In this document: positions 12,501-25,660 of the stretch, in pieces
Layout: each line of letters starts with the position of its first letter
Position numbering within the stretch: the first letter of the stretch is position 1
DNA from: Aldrovandia affinis
Lineage: Eukaryota > Chordata > Actinopteri > Notacanthiformes > Halosauridae
Reading direction: 5' to 3'
Assembly: GCA_029706075.1 (NCBI GenBank)
Contig: JAINUG010000192.1
Location: forward strand, 1,530,001-1,594,000
DNA: 64,000 nt
Made by a program: the position numbers and the translations under genes
The notes under the pieces: generated by a model
What the model was told of the DNA's origin: nothing
The model's input: the letters and a program-made list of their open reading frames with translations, nothing else
Database searches by the model: none

Positions 12501-12806
12501 TATGGGTGAACAATAGCTTTAAGTGCTGGTCTATTGTAATATTTGTTGTGTGGGCTAAAGATAAGTTGCAAGATGTGCCAAATAAATTAAACCTATGCAG
12601 TATGCAATGTACCAGTAGGATATTTTTTTACTCTATGATGTGATGGAAATGCGTCCTGACGTTTTTAGTGCGACATGTTTCACCTTACCCTTAACAACAT
12701 AATTGCATTATTTTTAACTGTTTTAGTTCCTAATAGTATGATTAGTCACATGTCTGTACTGATCGCCACATGATTGGTGAACTCTGAGAGCCTACAGGGA
12801 CACCTG

Positions 12807-13938
12807 GGCCCGTATTCACAAAGCATTCTAAGGGTAAAAGTTGGTCCTAACTCCGCGATTTAGGAGAAAGTCCGAAAAATAATGGGCGTGTCACTCATAA
12901 ATTTAGGAGTCCTAAATTTTTGGGATAAGAGTATTTCACAAAGGGTTTGAGAGCTAAAAACAGCTCCTAAATCCAGGAGAAGTTAAAAGCAGCCAAGAGG
13001 ACTTCTAAGTCGGTAAAGACCTAGTCAACACTGGAGATATTGAATGATACAGAGCTCATAAAAAGGTACCGCCTCAATCGCGAGGGTATTATATATAGGC
13101 TATAATATTATATATATTATATATAGATACCCGGTGATTGTTTACGAGATGCAGACATGTAACCAATTGACTAGTCGGTATTCTTGGTTTCATGTTAAAT
13201 CAGTGACACGTAGCGTACATTTGTATTTTAGAATCTTTATTAGAATATAATAGGGGTGCATCGGATCATTTTTCGGATCAGCAAAAAATCATAATAACGG
13301 CGACCAAAGGCGCGTTTCCACCAAAAATTGCCAGGAACTATTCTCAAGGAATTGAATGAATGATAATTTCAGTTTTTCAATTTAAGTTATTTCACTAAAT
13401 CTTTATTCGAAAATTTCACAAAATACATTTTGTGAAATTCAGTACGCCTTAGGCGATGTGACTAGGGTGGTCTTATGCCTGAATTAATTTAATAAAAAAA
13501 ATAAAAGATCGCTAATGTTTCAATTCTATTTAATTCGGTCACGTTTCTAAAAACCTGCCTCCCAGAAAGGAATTTAGTATGAAAAACAAAGCAAACCAAA
13601 ACATACATGGTTGTCTATCTCTTCACTGTAACTCTGCATCGAGATTTAGGGAATTGTTACTGTAAAAACAGCGACAGAAAAACTATTTCTCTATGATGAC
13701 CCATCCCCTATATCAGCCAATCACTGTGGGCATTCTGAGTAAACTCGTTCATGAGAAACAACATCATCCCTAGCAACGACGTCAACCCCGCCCTCACTCT
13801 TAGCTAGGAATTCCTTAGTATGAGTTTGTCTTTGGAGCTTTGTGAATAGGTTTTAAGGTGGGACTCCTAACTAAAAGGTTTTAGTGCGATTTAGAAGTAC
13901 TCCTAGTGGTAAGATAAAATGCTTTGTGAATACGGGCC
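12807..13938. mobile_element. MITE with long terminal inverted repeats (Harbinger-like)
   Basis: Begins 'ggcccgtattcacaaagcat' and ends with the exact complement 'atgctttgtgaatacgggcc'. The flanks carry a 3-bp CTG direct repeat (12,804-12,806 and 13,939-13,941). The interior is AT-rich and non-coding. Superfamily assignment rests on the 3-bp duplication and the TIR style. Confidence 0.75.
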
Positions 13939-14468
13939 CTGGAAGATAACTGTTGAAATTCTGCTTGACAGCCTAGATGTTCATGTGCTCAAGACTTTCT
14001 CTGGGCCCTATCTATGATACGAGTCTGTTCCCAGTGCACCCAATTAATCAGGAAATTAATCCGGACGCAGTTGTGAGGGTATCGATTACTCAGCTCCGTC
14101 TTTTGGAATTTGTTCATCAGCTTTCCCAGTCCAAGGACACGTCTGTCAAATGTGTTAATGAAGAGCACTATACGTGACCTCTTTGGTCTTATGTTCCAGT
14201 AGGATGCGTTTGGATACCAGTTTACTCTGGCTTTGGACTGAAGAGATAGCTTGATAATTGCCAGCTCTCCTAACCTAAATCTTAACCTGAATATAACCTG
14301 AATCTATTCTGAATTCAACCTGAATAAAATCTGATTGTTACCCGAATCTAACCTGAATGTAACCAAAAATCTGTCCTTTAGGTCCTGCGTGGATGTAGTT
14401 TGTGTTCACTTCTGCCTTTCAGCACAATTACAACATTCGTTTAAAGTCCTGTTTCAGCTTAAGATAAT

Positions 14469-15477
14469 GGGCCTCATTCACTCATATGTTCGTAGAAACC
14501 TGTGTATTTTGTGCGTAGATACGCACAAAGCGTGTCCTCACAAAAAGGTACTGTCAAATGCATGAAACGTGCACATCCGTCAATTTATTCTTACCCATGT
14601 TCGTATATAGATAAATCCCTATTGTTCTTTTGTATGTGCATGTGCATGTCATTTCTAATGAGCATAAACACGCCCAAAACCCCTTTCTGATTTCACAGTC
14701 GCATAATCAAGAATCAAAGTAAAAAGTAAAAAAACAAAACCTGCCGCCAAAAGGTACAGGAAAGAAGAAGGACAAATAGAGATTGAAATAATATTAACCG
14801 AAGCTGAGGCCAGAAAAGGTGTCTTATTTAGGCGTGTGTGCGCTGGTGTAACTTGTCTGGGAAGAAATGGCCTGGAATGGCATTTTTGAAACGGTCAGCA
14901 AGGTACTTAACCTGAATTGCTTCAGTAAAATATTCAGCTGTATAAATGGATTGTATGTAAAGAAATGTAAACTGTGTAAGTCGCTCTGGATAAGAGCGTC
15001 TGCTAAATGCCTAAAATGTAAATGTAATGTAATGTTTTGTACGCAATCGAATTGTGCAATGGTGCTTTGATGCGCACACTTTGATGTGCAATCTATAGCT
15101 CCGATTGTGTTGGGCATTCCAGCAATGGAAAAGTGCCTAAGACATCACTGACGTCAAAAGAATGTAGAATTTGTTGCTTATGTTTCACTGTGACGCAAGA
15201 CGCTAGAGAACGCGCACAAAACTGTGTTGTGAAGTGTTATACAAGATAAGTGCTACACAACAACATGATTACGAATAATACAACCAATTTCTTATCATAT
15301 GTGTAATGTAATTCATACTTTTTATCACAATTGAGTTACAAGCATATGGTGTCGTTTTCTGTATGCATGTATTTGTGCGTACTGTGTATTTGTGGTCTGG
15401 GCCAGGCCATAAAATCTTTAAGAACAAATTGATCGTAGCACAGATCTGTGGGCATGCTTTGTTTGTGAACGAGGCCC
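14469..15477. mobile_element. Second Harbinger-like MITE, containing a nested SINE
   Basis: Left end 'gggcctcattcac' mirrors right end 'gtgaacgaggccc', flanked by a 3-bp AAT duplication (14,466-14,468 and 15,478-15,480). A 5'-truncated SINE is nested inside at about 14,910-15,040. Confidence 0.75.
14910..15040 (+). mobile_element. 5'-truncated tRNA-derived SINE (family S2) nested in a MITE
   Basis: 'cctgaattgcttcagtaaaa' through 'taagtcgctctggataagag' and 'cgtctgctaaatgcct' matches, in the opposite orientation, the 3' two-thirds of the SINE at 49,612-49,811. The tRNA head is missing. Confidence 0.7.
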
Positions 15478-16104
15478 AATGAAATCCAGCGGGTCAGACT
15501 GTCACAAAATGAGGGAGTGCTCTTGGGCCAACAAGCGATTTGTCCTCATAGCAAAGCCACTTCATGAATTATTAAGAATGCTTAATGGAGTCCGTGGAAG
15601 ATCTCCGTCTGAATATTAGTGGATCGATCTCGCCTCCCGGAGGTTTTGGGGAATTGAAAATAAAGGGGTAGCTCACCGGGGAAAAATCCAATAAATGTAT
15701 TAAAAAAAAAGAATGCTGTGTGGCCTTTATTTTGGATTCCTCACCGTTCGGATTATTTTGGTTTCATTAGGTCTGCAAAGGGGGAGAGGTTGAATGCAGA
15801 CGTGTGGTGCAGCAGGGGAACAGTGCGCTCCGACTCACTCTGTCTGGAAGGCCTGCCTTTGATGAGCCCTTAGTGCATGCACAATCACTATCTGTCTTCC
15901 AGGGCCCAGAACTACTAATGCTACCTTAATATTAACACCATGGAGTGTTCAGATATCCTTTTCCATAATGTTGTATTGCACTTGTCCAGGTGCAAATGTG
16001 TTTGGCCTGTTAATTCTGTCTTTGTACACCATTCTGCATAACATTGTTTGCTGAATAAATAAATTTTTTCTGTATGTATGTGTGTGTGTGTGTGTGTGTT
16101 TCAG

Positions 16105-16156
16105 AAGTTTGCTATTCAGGGATCCCTGAGTGAGATGAAACCTCCGAGCATCTAAG
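16105..16156 (+). other. Candidate 5' untranslated exon of dmtn
   Basis: A 52-nt segment sits between a (GT)n-rich acceptor (…gtgtttcag|aagttt) and an excellent donor (…catctaag|gtaagg). It contains an ATG that closes after six codons, so it cannot be coding in phase with the next dmtn exon. If real it is a non-coding leader exon. Confidence 0.35.
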
Positions 16157-16624
16157 GTAAGGCTGCTGTGGAACGTGTTCCAAATGAAGCCCTTCAGGTG
16201 TTCAGTGCTTTTTAGAGGGACACGCGTTATTTAAGAGGGCTGGCTTCTGACAAATTGCGGTCTCTAATGGATGTTGTAATAAGGCAGCAGATTAATTAAA
16301 GCTTCTACCCACAACAGTTAACCTCTCCCCCTAGAATATATAAAAATATTCGATAAAGAAGGGGTGTTCCTTATAACTGGGTCAGCAGCCCCCACACTAA
16401 ATGAGGGAGGGGGACCGAGCAGACCTCGCGCTAAGAGAAATAAATGTTTTATGCTTCCAGGAATGATGGATTACAGGGCAGGACATCAATCTCCATGGGC
16501 AGAACACAGATGATACCTCGTTTATTTAGTGGGGTACATATGTGTGTATGTGTGTGTGTGTGCTCACGTGTGTGATTTATGTGCGTGATGTTAGATCCAT
16601 GCTAACCAACCCCCTCCCCTTTCA

Positions 16625-17140
16625 AAGAAGAGAAATTGGCTAGGCGTGGGGCAGGAGGTGACTCACCATTGTGTAGCCCTGGCCATGGCATGCACGGCAG
16701 CCATTTTGTGCCAAACACACACTGCACATCAGCTGTGGTGGAGAGCAAGGGATTTCTTTTGCCAGTTAAAGTGAGGGATGATTATTGGGCCCGATTAGGA
16801 ACCTTGCCTGGCCACTGGGGAATATCCCACTATTTGGGATGCGTGCCATGGGATCTTAATGGCCACAGTGAGTCTGGGCCTCAGTTTAACATTTTGTTCG
16901 AAAGAGAGCATCCTGTCCAGGACAGTGTCCCCATCACTGCACCGGGACATTGCCTTTCTACTTACTCCAGAGGAAAGACTGCCCCCTACTGGCCCAGCAA
17001 CACCACTTACAAAATTCTGTTCCTTGGAGGTCTCCCATCAAAGTACAGGACTAATGAAGCCCAGCCCTGCTTAGCTTCAACACTAAAAAAGCCAAGCCCC
17101 GATTAGCTTTAGTTCTAACTAAGCCCAGCCCTGCTTGTCC
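16625..17140 (+). repeat. Interspersed repeat-like segment
   Basis: Parts near 16,800-17,000 resemble 55,690-55,880: both have 'gggatctta…', an arrangement of 'cccctactggcccagcaacaccactt' type (only partly shared) and similar pyrimidine-rich text. A 156-codon open frame here starts without an ATG near its beginning and shows no domain, so I do not call it a gene. Confidence 0.4.
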
Positions 17141-17860
17141 TGCTACAACCATCATGTGATGAGTGTGAAGTCACGATGAGTGAAATAAACCAGCGTGAGA
17201 TGTGGTGAATTTAGGCCAGAATGAACAGCTGCTGGACACTACAGGGCTACTCCTTCTGCTGGATCCATCGTCTTTCTGTCTTTGATTAAGAGTTGTCATT
17301 TTTTCAATTTCTGGTCTTTGTTGGTTCACAGAACCATCTGGCTGACACACATTGAGAAATCTTCCCTTCGTTGCACTCTGTAAACATGCAAAAGGTAAAC
17401 CCCACTCTTTGCTGTAATGCTTTGGGTTGACTGGTAGCACGCCCATAGGGCGGGTTGCGAATACGCATTTCCCGTTGTCTGAATATTCATAATCAGACTT
17501 AAACCAGCATGTGCAAGATGGTCCCTGCATGACGATAAATACATCTTTAACGTACGATGGGAGCGTGCACTTTCCTGAAGAATGTCCTTTTATTACCAGG
17601 AAATCTGTGCTAAAATATTCAATGGCATGTAAATTCATATTAATTCTACAACATACCCTGTGGTAGTTATGCAAGCTATGAATATGTACATGCAATTTAC
17701 ATGCAAAAAATGTGTGCATGTGTATGTGAGTGTGTGCATTAGTGTGTGTGTTGTGTCCTTGACAAGAGAGGATTTGTGGGGCATTCTTGTTGTTGGATTT
17801 TGTTTGTTTTGTCTGACGCATAATTTATGTTCTTTGCTGCACCATGTAGCATAACATAAC

Positions 17861-18002
17861 ATGCCATTTAGCAGATGCTTTTATCCAAAGTGACTTACAG
17901 TAGTGAATGCATACATTTGTCAGTATATGTGGTCCCAGTGGGAGCTGAACCCACAACCTAAGCATCAGCACTATGCTGTACCTATTGAGTTACATAGAAC
18001 CA
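17861..18002 (-). mobile_element. tRNA-derived SINE (family S1, copy 2)
   Basis: Same layout as the copy at 7704-7848, with the tail at the left, B-box-like 'ggttgtgggttcagctccc' and an A-box-like head at the right. It sits upstream of the first recognised dmtn coding exon. Confidence 0.7.
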
Positions 18003-18263
18003 CTGCTGCGTTATGATCTTGTTGCTCTGTGTTGTGAATTGTCGTGCCAGCATGATTGTGTAGCTGTGTTAGCTGTGCTGTGTGTGTTATGGGTTGCTAG
18101 CATGTTTTTGTAGCTGCGTTTAGCTGTGGTGTGTGTTTTGTCAGTTGCTGGGTGAGCATGTTTGTTTGTTTGTGGTGTGTGTGTGTATGCTGTGTTAGCT
18201 GTGGTGTGTGTGTTGCAGGGTTAGGTGTTGATGTGACCTCTGACCCCTGTGTTTGTGGATCAG

Positions 18264-18341
18264 GAGACAGGAGCCGCCCAAGGGAGCAGGCCGTCCTCTC
18301 GGGGTCCGAGTGGCCATGGGTCACCAGCCATCACCATTGTG
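18264..18341 (+). CDS. dmtn: dmtn exon a (first recognised coding exon)
   Basis: Acceptor …gtggatcag|gag and donor attgtg|gtaaga, phase 0 to 0, 26 codons. It encodes an Ser/Gly/Pro-rich stretch ending [11 protein letters not shown], like the N-terminal Ser/Pro segment of dematin. The 5' border is uncertain: the same frame runs upstream only to a TGA at 18,233, so the initiator ATG must lie in another exon. Confidence 0.65.
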
Positions 18342-21300
18342 GTAAGACCAGTGCCCCCTAGTGGTGGGTCATGAAAAAGGGGACGCTTTAACTTGCATTT
18401 TAAACAGCCGAAAACTTAGCAGCTGAACCCGCCTTTGACCGTGATAGCATTTCTGTTGAGGACGTGCATCACGTTCACCACTACTTTCTTCCTGTCCCCT
18501 TTCCTTTCTTTCTCTCCCTCTCTCTCTCTCTGACTCTGTCGTCCCCCTCCCAGACAAAATCGGACAAGAAAGTGATTGGGTACAAGGACTTGGCTGCCAT
18601 CCCCAAAGACAAAGCCATTCTGGAGGTGGAGCGGCCAGACTGGATGATCTACGAGCCCCACTTCACTATCTCCTCTCTAGACCGAACCGAGCTGTCAAGA
18701 AGCCGAGAGGTCAGTGCCGAGTCTAGTAGTAATAATAATGATACTAAACTTTATTTGTATAGCACGTTTCACACAGAAATGCATTTCAAAGTGTGCTACA
18801 GAGTGCACCAAAAATAAATAAATAAAACACAGGGTAAAATGAGAAGAAGATAGTGAAACAGGAGTGATATAGTGGCAGAATACTGAAACACTGAAACAGG
18901 TAGTACAGGGAATAAAAGAAGACCAGAGGCAGCTCAAAGTGCTTTACCGAGTGCACCCAAAAACAAAATAAGAATAAAATACAACAGGATAAAATAAGAA
19001 TACACAAAATATAATAGAACAGAGATAGCAAAATGGCAGAATACTAAAAACAAAAGTAGTGAATAAAAGAAGACACAAAATGAGGATTTAAAAAAGAGCA
19101 TACTAATTAAAAGCTACGGTAAAAATGCAAGTTGTTAAAAAATTCCCCCAGAGCCTGTCTCTCTGATACTCTTAGGTAGAGTGTTCCACAGTTGTGGAGC
19201 ATAATGAATAAAACCATCCTCACCACTCCTTATGAATTGCCATGGACACATTGAGTAAACCAGTAGCACAGGGCCACTCCTCTTGTGAGTTGCCATGGAC
19301 ACATTGAGTAAACCAGCAGCAGAGGACCTAAGCACTCGAGGTGGGGCAAATCGACAGGCAATGTAGGAAGGTGCTATGCAATTTAGGGCTCAGTTCACAA
19401 ATAAAAGGTATCTTAAAATCAATGATAAAAGTCACAGTGAGTCAGCGCAGTGCAGATAGGACAGGAGTAATGTACTCTCTCTTCTTTGTGTCCGTTTAAA
19501 GTCTAGCAGCAGAGTTCTGAATAAGTTGTAGTCTCTCAACAAATTTATTTGGCAGACCGGTACAGAGAGAATTAAAACATTCCAATCGACTAGAAATGAA
19601 AGCATGGATGAACTTCTCGGCATGCTGCTGTGTTAAAAAGGGCCGGATAATGGTTCTGAAATGGAAGAAAGCTGTCTTTGGTCACCTTGTCTACGTGGGG
19701 TTAAAAACTGAAATTGGAATCTAAAATAACACTTAGGCTTTACCACTGATTTGGTCTGGAGATCCAGATCTCCCAACCTATTAAAAAGAGTGTCTCATTT
19801 GGATTAGGCGCCAAATGAATCTCTTATCTTTTCCTCATTCAACTTTAAGAAGTGATTACCTATCCATTCACTAATGGCAGACAAACAGGAAGTCAGGGAA
19901 CTTAGGGCAAGACTGCTCCCTTGTGCAATGCCAAAGGAAATGGAATATGATTACCCAGACTGACACAAAATGGTCTCCCTGTTATGTAAGTTCTGAACCA
20001 GTTTCGAGTATTTTCAGAGACGCCAACCCAGTTTTCAAGATGATCGAAAATGAGTCTAGCTCATCCCGGCCATAACCCTGCCTGGTTAATGTACTTATCT
20101 ATGTGGGTTATAGCCCTGTCTGGTGTTGACTCATCCTGGTTATAACGCTGCCTGGTGTTTTTATGGGTGTAAGAAACTGCTGCCTGTTTCACTGTTCAAT
20201 ACATAATGAATAATATGTAATATGGGGATAATAATTCTCACGAATGTTAGCGATCAGCGACTCCGCCTTCACGTTGGAATGATCTCACCTGATCGCTTTC
20301 TCTTCTCTCTCTCCCTCCCTTTCCTCTCTCCTCTGTCTCCTGTCTTTCACAGAGGTCCATGTCTCCACATTCCATCTCGCCCCCGCCCTCCCCAGGGGTA
20401 AGAGTCATAATTTACATACATTATTAACAGACTTAATTGATCGCTCTGAGCCTTTTGGAAAAGCATGCGATCATCCTCACACCTATGTAACTATGCAGTA
20501 ACTTACCTGCCTCAGTGTTGGGCAAATTACCTGTTTGACCAACTTATCTGTCTTGACCTTAACTGAGCACCTTACCTGAGCTCATTGCTTGTCAAATCGT
20601 TCAGTAATTCCCTATCTATGTATCAACAAATGTACCTGTCTGAAGCCGTTAGGTAACTGACCTGTCGAAGCATCAATTAACTGACTCACAGCATTCGGTA
20701 CCTAAAACGTTTGTGCACTAATTGCTGTTTTATATACAGTGTTTTGATTACTAGTGAATTCGATGATTGAATTCTCTGTGCTTTTACACAGCAGACGAAA
20801 GCTCCCTAACTGTGACTTCATTAGGAACTCATAGGACCGGTGTTACACTTTGCTTTTTAATCCTTGGCTGCCCGTAGAGCCACTTAGCTTTCAGGGGGAG
20901 GAAACTGTATTGATTCCCCATCCATCAGTCTGTTAGTCATGCGTCACCCCGGAAAGCTGCACTAAACCTGTCTGAACATAATACTAATGCAGCTGTGCTT
21001 TGGAAAATCCTCTCCTGCTCTTTTGCTGTTTCATTGCTTTTAGTTCTCACATACATTATTAAGACACAATTCTGGCATAAGTAGGAAGTCTAAGTACAAA
21101 GGTTGATGAGTCCATAATTATTTTACAGATCTTATAAAGTGTAATAGTACAGGGGTTCATATTCAGAAAGAATAGGCTTCTATCTTAGGTAGGTAATGAA
21201 GATTATGAAATTAATGATCTGACTATAGTGCTTAACCATTTACCAATAATCCTTCTGCCAATTTCCCTCTCTCTCTCTCCTCTCTCCCTCTGTAGAGCTC

Positions 21301-24300
21301 AGTAAAGGAGTTGAGGGATTTACCAGAGCAGTCCCCTGACTCCTCGCTGGGTTCCTCCGCTCCGTCCCGCAAAATCAGCACTGCCGCCGCAGGCCCTATG
21401 CACCACTTTCACAGGCCAGGTACTACCCCATTTATCCCGCCCACAGACACACCCATTTACCCTGCCCACAGACACATCCATTTACCCTGCCCACAGACAC
21501 ACCCATTTACCCTGCCCACAGACCCCATTTATCCCACAGACACATCCATTTACCCCGCCCACAGACACACCCATTTACCCCGCCCACAGACACACCCATT
21601 TACCCCGCCCACAGACACACCCATTTACCCTGCCCACAGACACACCCATTTACCCTGCCCACAGACACACCCATTTACCCTGCCCTCTACCCTGCCCACA
21701 GACACACCCATTTACCCTGCCCAATTACCCCGCCCATAGACATGCCCACTGACTGCCAATTTACCCTGCCCTTAGACACACCCATTTACCCTGCCCACAG
21801 TCTATGATCTTCCCCCTCTGGTTTGTTTCAGACAATGGCACCAACATCTACAAGAAGCCGCCAATTTACAAGCACGGTATGTAATTAGTTTATGTTTTTA
21901 CACACTTTTATTGAGCATGTGCGGTGAGCAGGAGAATGAAACGCAATGTGTCTCGCGGGACGTCACTGTGTGAGGTTGGGCAGTGGTTTAACCCTTCATC
22001 TCTCTGCAGATGTCCCGATGGACACCCCGCAGGCCAAATACAAAGGCGACCACATCATCGAATCCTCCAAATTCCCCGCAGCCCAGCCGCCTGACCCCAA
22101 CCTGCCCTCCAAAATTGAGACGGAGTACTGGCCCTGCCCCCTCCCTCGCTGCCATGGGTACGACCGCCCACCCCCCCCCACCCCCCCAAACTGTCCAACA
22201 CCCTCAAGATGACAGATGCCATGCCAGGCTACGTTACTTTGTTTACAGCAGGGGTGCACAACAAGGGCTGCTCTGTTACGGGTTTGATGCCAACTTCTGC
22301 TCTTCGTGACTTAATTAGCCCAGTCCATTCATTGATCTGACATATTTGATCAATCATGAGCAGCTGCAGACTGCACGCATATCGTTAATGAAAACATTTG
22401 ACCATTGTCTGACATAGTAGTGAACCAGCATTAGTGTATGTAACTGTTTATAAAATTAAGCCAGAATAATTGGGTGAAACAAAAATCTGCATACACACCA
22501 GCCCTCCAGGACTGGAGTTCTGCACCCCTGGTTTACGCTATTCGTCTGCACAGTGAATGGCTTTGTCTAGGGCGGATTGCATGCTTTTTTTTTTTTATTA
22601 TACATTTTACATTTACATTTTTGCATTTTGCAGACGCTCTTATCCAGAGCGACTTACAAGATGTGCATTAATACATGGTAAGATCAATGATTGTTCGCAC
22701 AAGAGATCAATGTAGTGATACAGTAATAGACATAATTGTTGGCAGCTGCATACCGTACCTGTAACACAGGGAGAGAAAAGGTTAGTAGAATTATCCATCT
22801 GCCCAGATAGATATTTCCTGATATTTCCTCTAAATGGTGTGTATCCCCTTGCTCTGCTCTAAATGGTGTCTTACTGCCCCCTCAGAGATCGAGTGGAGAA
22901 AAAGGCCAAGGAAGGGGGGGGTCCGTGCTGAGGAAGAGGAATACGATGATGGAGATCTGACCGAGGAAGCCAGGAAGACACAGGAGCAGGAGCTGAGCAG
23001 GGTGAGGCACGGCTCGCACACCTGCATGTCCACCTGTCCATGCTACTCGTCACTCTGCTCTCCTGTTGCTGGAATGTGAAGGCAGTCATAAACACCAACA
23101 CATTCTTTGAGCACTCGGACATTTGTCTTTCCGCGTACCCTTTTGCACACTTTATTCAGAATTCAGAATGCAAAAGGTGGGGCTATTTTTCCTCCTGTTG
23201 AAGCTTGCAGATGTCTGCGTGCTAGAGTTCCCGAGTGGCAGGTTGTGGAGTTATTGAAAGGCTTTTACTGTAACTGTCTAAACTTGAACCCTGAACTTTG
23301 ACCCTCTAGCTCACAGGTGTCAAACTCATTCCATCGAGGGCCGAGTGTATGCAGGTTTTGTTGCAACCAATGCACTACACCAGGTGATTTCACTAATTAG
23401 CTCACTTCTTCAACCAAGGAGGGAACCTAATTGAAATCACCTGGTGTAATGCATTGGTTACAACAGAAACCTGCACACACTCAGGCCCTCGATGGAATGA
23501 GTTTGACACCCCTGCTCTAGCTCATCAGGCAGAATCTCTGTTTCAGATCCAGTCCAACCTAGGGAAGCTGATCCTGAAGGAGGAAATGGAGAACCCTGTT
23601 CCGTTCCGCAGGAAGACTCGCTCACTGCCCGACAGGACACACATGCACATGGGTGAGCCTTAAGCCTGGAACGGTCCCGAAACCGCGGGTTGTGAGCCTC
23701 TGGTTTCGTTTCGCGCTCGGAAAATGCAGGACTGTTGTTTGGTGTTTCAAAAAATATATATATTTATGTTTGTGACATAAAATTGAAAGCACAGTCCTGT
23801 GGATGGTTCTTTCCCTCATTTGATGTTCCTTAATAACTTATTGTCCCCTATAACTGGCATTTGGCACTAGGGCTGTGACAGTATGACATTTTCACGGTAT
23901 GATAATCGTAGTACTCAATATCACGGTTTTCGGTATATTATGGTATGAGTTTTTAAGTCCAAAAAAAATGTTATGTTTATTGGATGGCTCTTTGCAGATT
24001 TATATTCCATTTTAATTGAAAAGTAAAACAAAAAATGCAACTGAATATAGTTCACTCCTTCTAATTATATGTTTAAATCAATTTAAATCATTCACTTTGC
24101 GAATTAAGCAACATTTTGCTTTATCACGTTATCAGCTTTTTGAATCTAGTAGTATATTTAGCTACTCACTTTTTCCATTGTGGCATAACGTGAAGGATGA
24201 TACACAGATGGAATGCAAGGTTTGACTTGTTCCCTCCTCTGGTCATTACATTTCCCACATTCTCTACAGATGGGAGATCCGTTCTCAACAACAACACCAT

Positions 24301-25627
24301 TTTTTTCTGAATTGAAAGTCCACATGGATGAACGAGTTCGCTTTTTGGGTGGATATACAGTCATTACAGACCGCCCCTACTCACAAACAAATCAGCATCA
24401 GACATTGCAAGTTTTATAACTCGGACTGCAAACAAGCCCTTTATGCCATGCACAAACACACAAACTAGTAACAGCTACCTACCAGAATTGGGAAATGCGA
24501 GGGAGCTGTGTGCACATGTGCAATCGCGTTGTAAACAAAACAAAATGCAAGAACAGCCAAAGAGGTGTTGGGATTAAATGACATTAGCAGACACCCCAGG
24601 TTCAGTATTATATGATTTAATATGGGTTATTTAGACATTATAGTAGGGTAATGGTTGAAATATTTTTTCCCTGCATGAAAATAGCTTTTGCCACGTGATT
24701 TACTATCATGGTATTAAGTTAAGTTTATGATAGTACTATTTCATATTTTGATATCGTGGTATACCGTCATACCGGTATACCGTCACACCCCTATTTGGCA
24801 GATCACCAAACCTCAAACAAATAAGTGAAGCAGTATGCAATAAGTCTACAATGACTTTGCTGAGTTCTGCCGTCGTTACAGAATTGATTTGTAACAAAGA
24901 ATTAAAGCAACCGTGCACGCCATGCAATGGAGCATCACTTAAAATGAGTTTCTGGACATTTTGTTTTACCGTGCTATAATTTGACCTAATAATGATCAAA
25001 CTGTGAACATAACTTAGGCAGTAGCTTTCTGAGGTCAAAGCAGGCTAAGGCTTCCTTTTGCCAAGATATCTAGTACTGATCAACACAATCATGAAAATGT
25101 GATCCTCCTTCCACATTTAAGTCAGCTGTGTAGTTGATGACTAAACACCCGCATAACACAATTGCCCGTACAACAACTGTCCTTAATATGTGTGTTAATG
25201 GAGACCCATTAGTTCAATGGAACTATTTTCCTAGGTTCATATAAAAACAGTTTAGTGAAGCAGTTGTTAATATTACTATATATAAAATAATGTTAACGAT
25301 AAATGTTCTTGCGTTTTTTATGTTCTAAATTATAGTTGATTTAATAAAATGGTGAAAAGCAATTTTTGTTGTTTTTTGTTCGTTTTTTCCTGAACTGAAC
25401 CGTGGCCCAAAAAACAAGGTTTAAACCAAACCATGGATTTGGAGAACCATTAGACCTCTAGTGAGCCTCCCCATGTGTTTGTGTGTGTGTATGTGTATGG
25501 TTGCATGTGTGAATGTGCATGTGTGTGTGTATGCATGCATGCATGAATGTGTGTGTATGCATGAATGCGTGAGTGTGGGCGTGTTTGTGTGTGTTTGTGC
25601 ATGTGTTTGCATGCATGTGTTTGCATG

Positions 25628-25660
<33 letters not shown>

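Noticed and set aside
16636..17106. Open frame of 156 codons on the + strand as a dmtn N-terminal exon
   Set aside because: No acceptor at its start, no similarity to the dematin N-terminus, and part of it resembles an interspersed repeat at 55.7 kb.
17171..17821. Open frame of 216 codons on the - strand
   Set aside because: Low-complexity start (HTHTNAHTHIH), no domain and no splice structure; chance frame.
21422..21805. CRISPR-like array
   Set aside because: Units are contiguous 25-bp tandem repeats with no unique spacers; a minisatellite in an animal intron.
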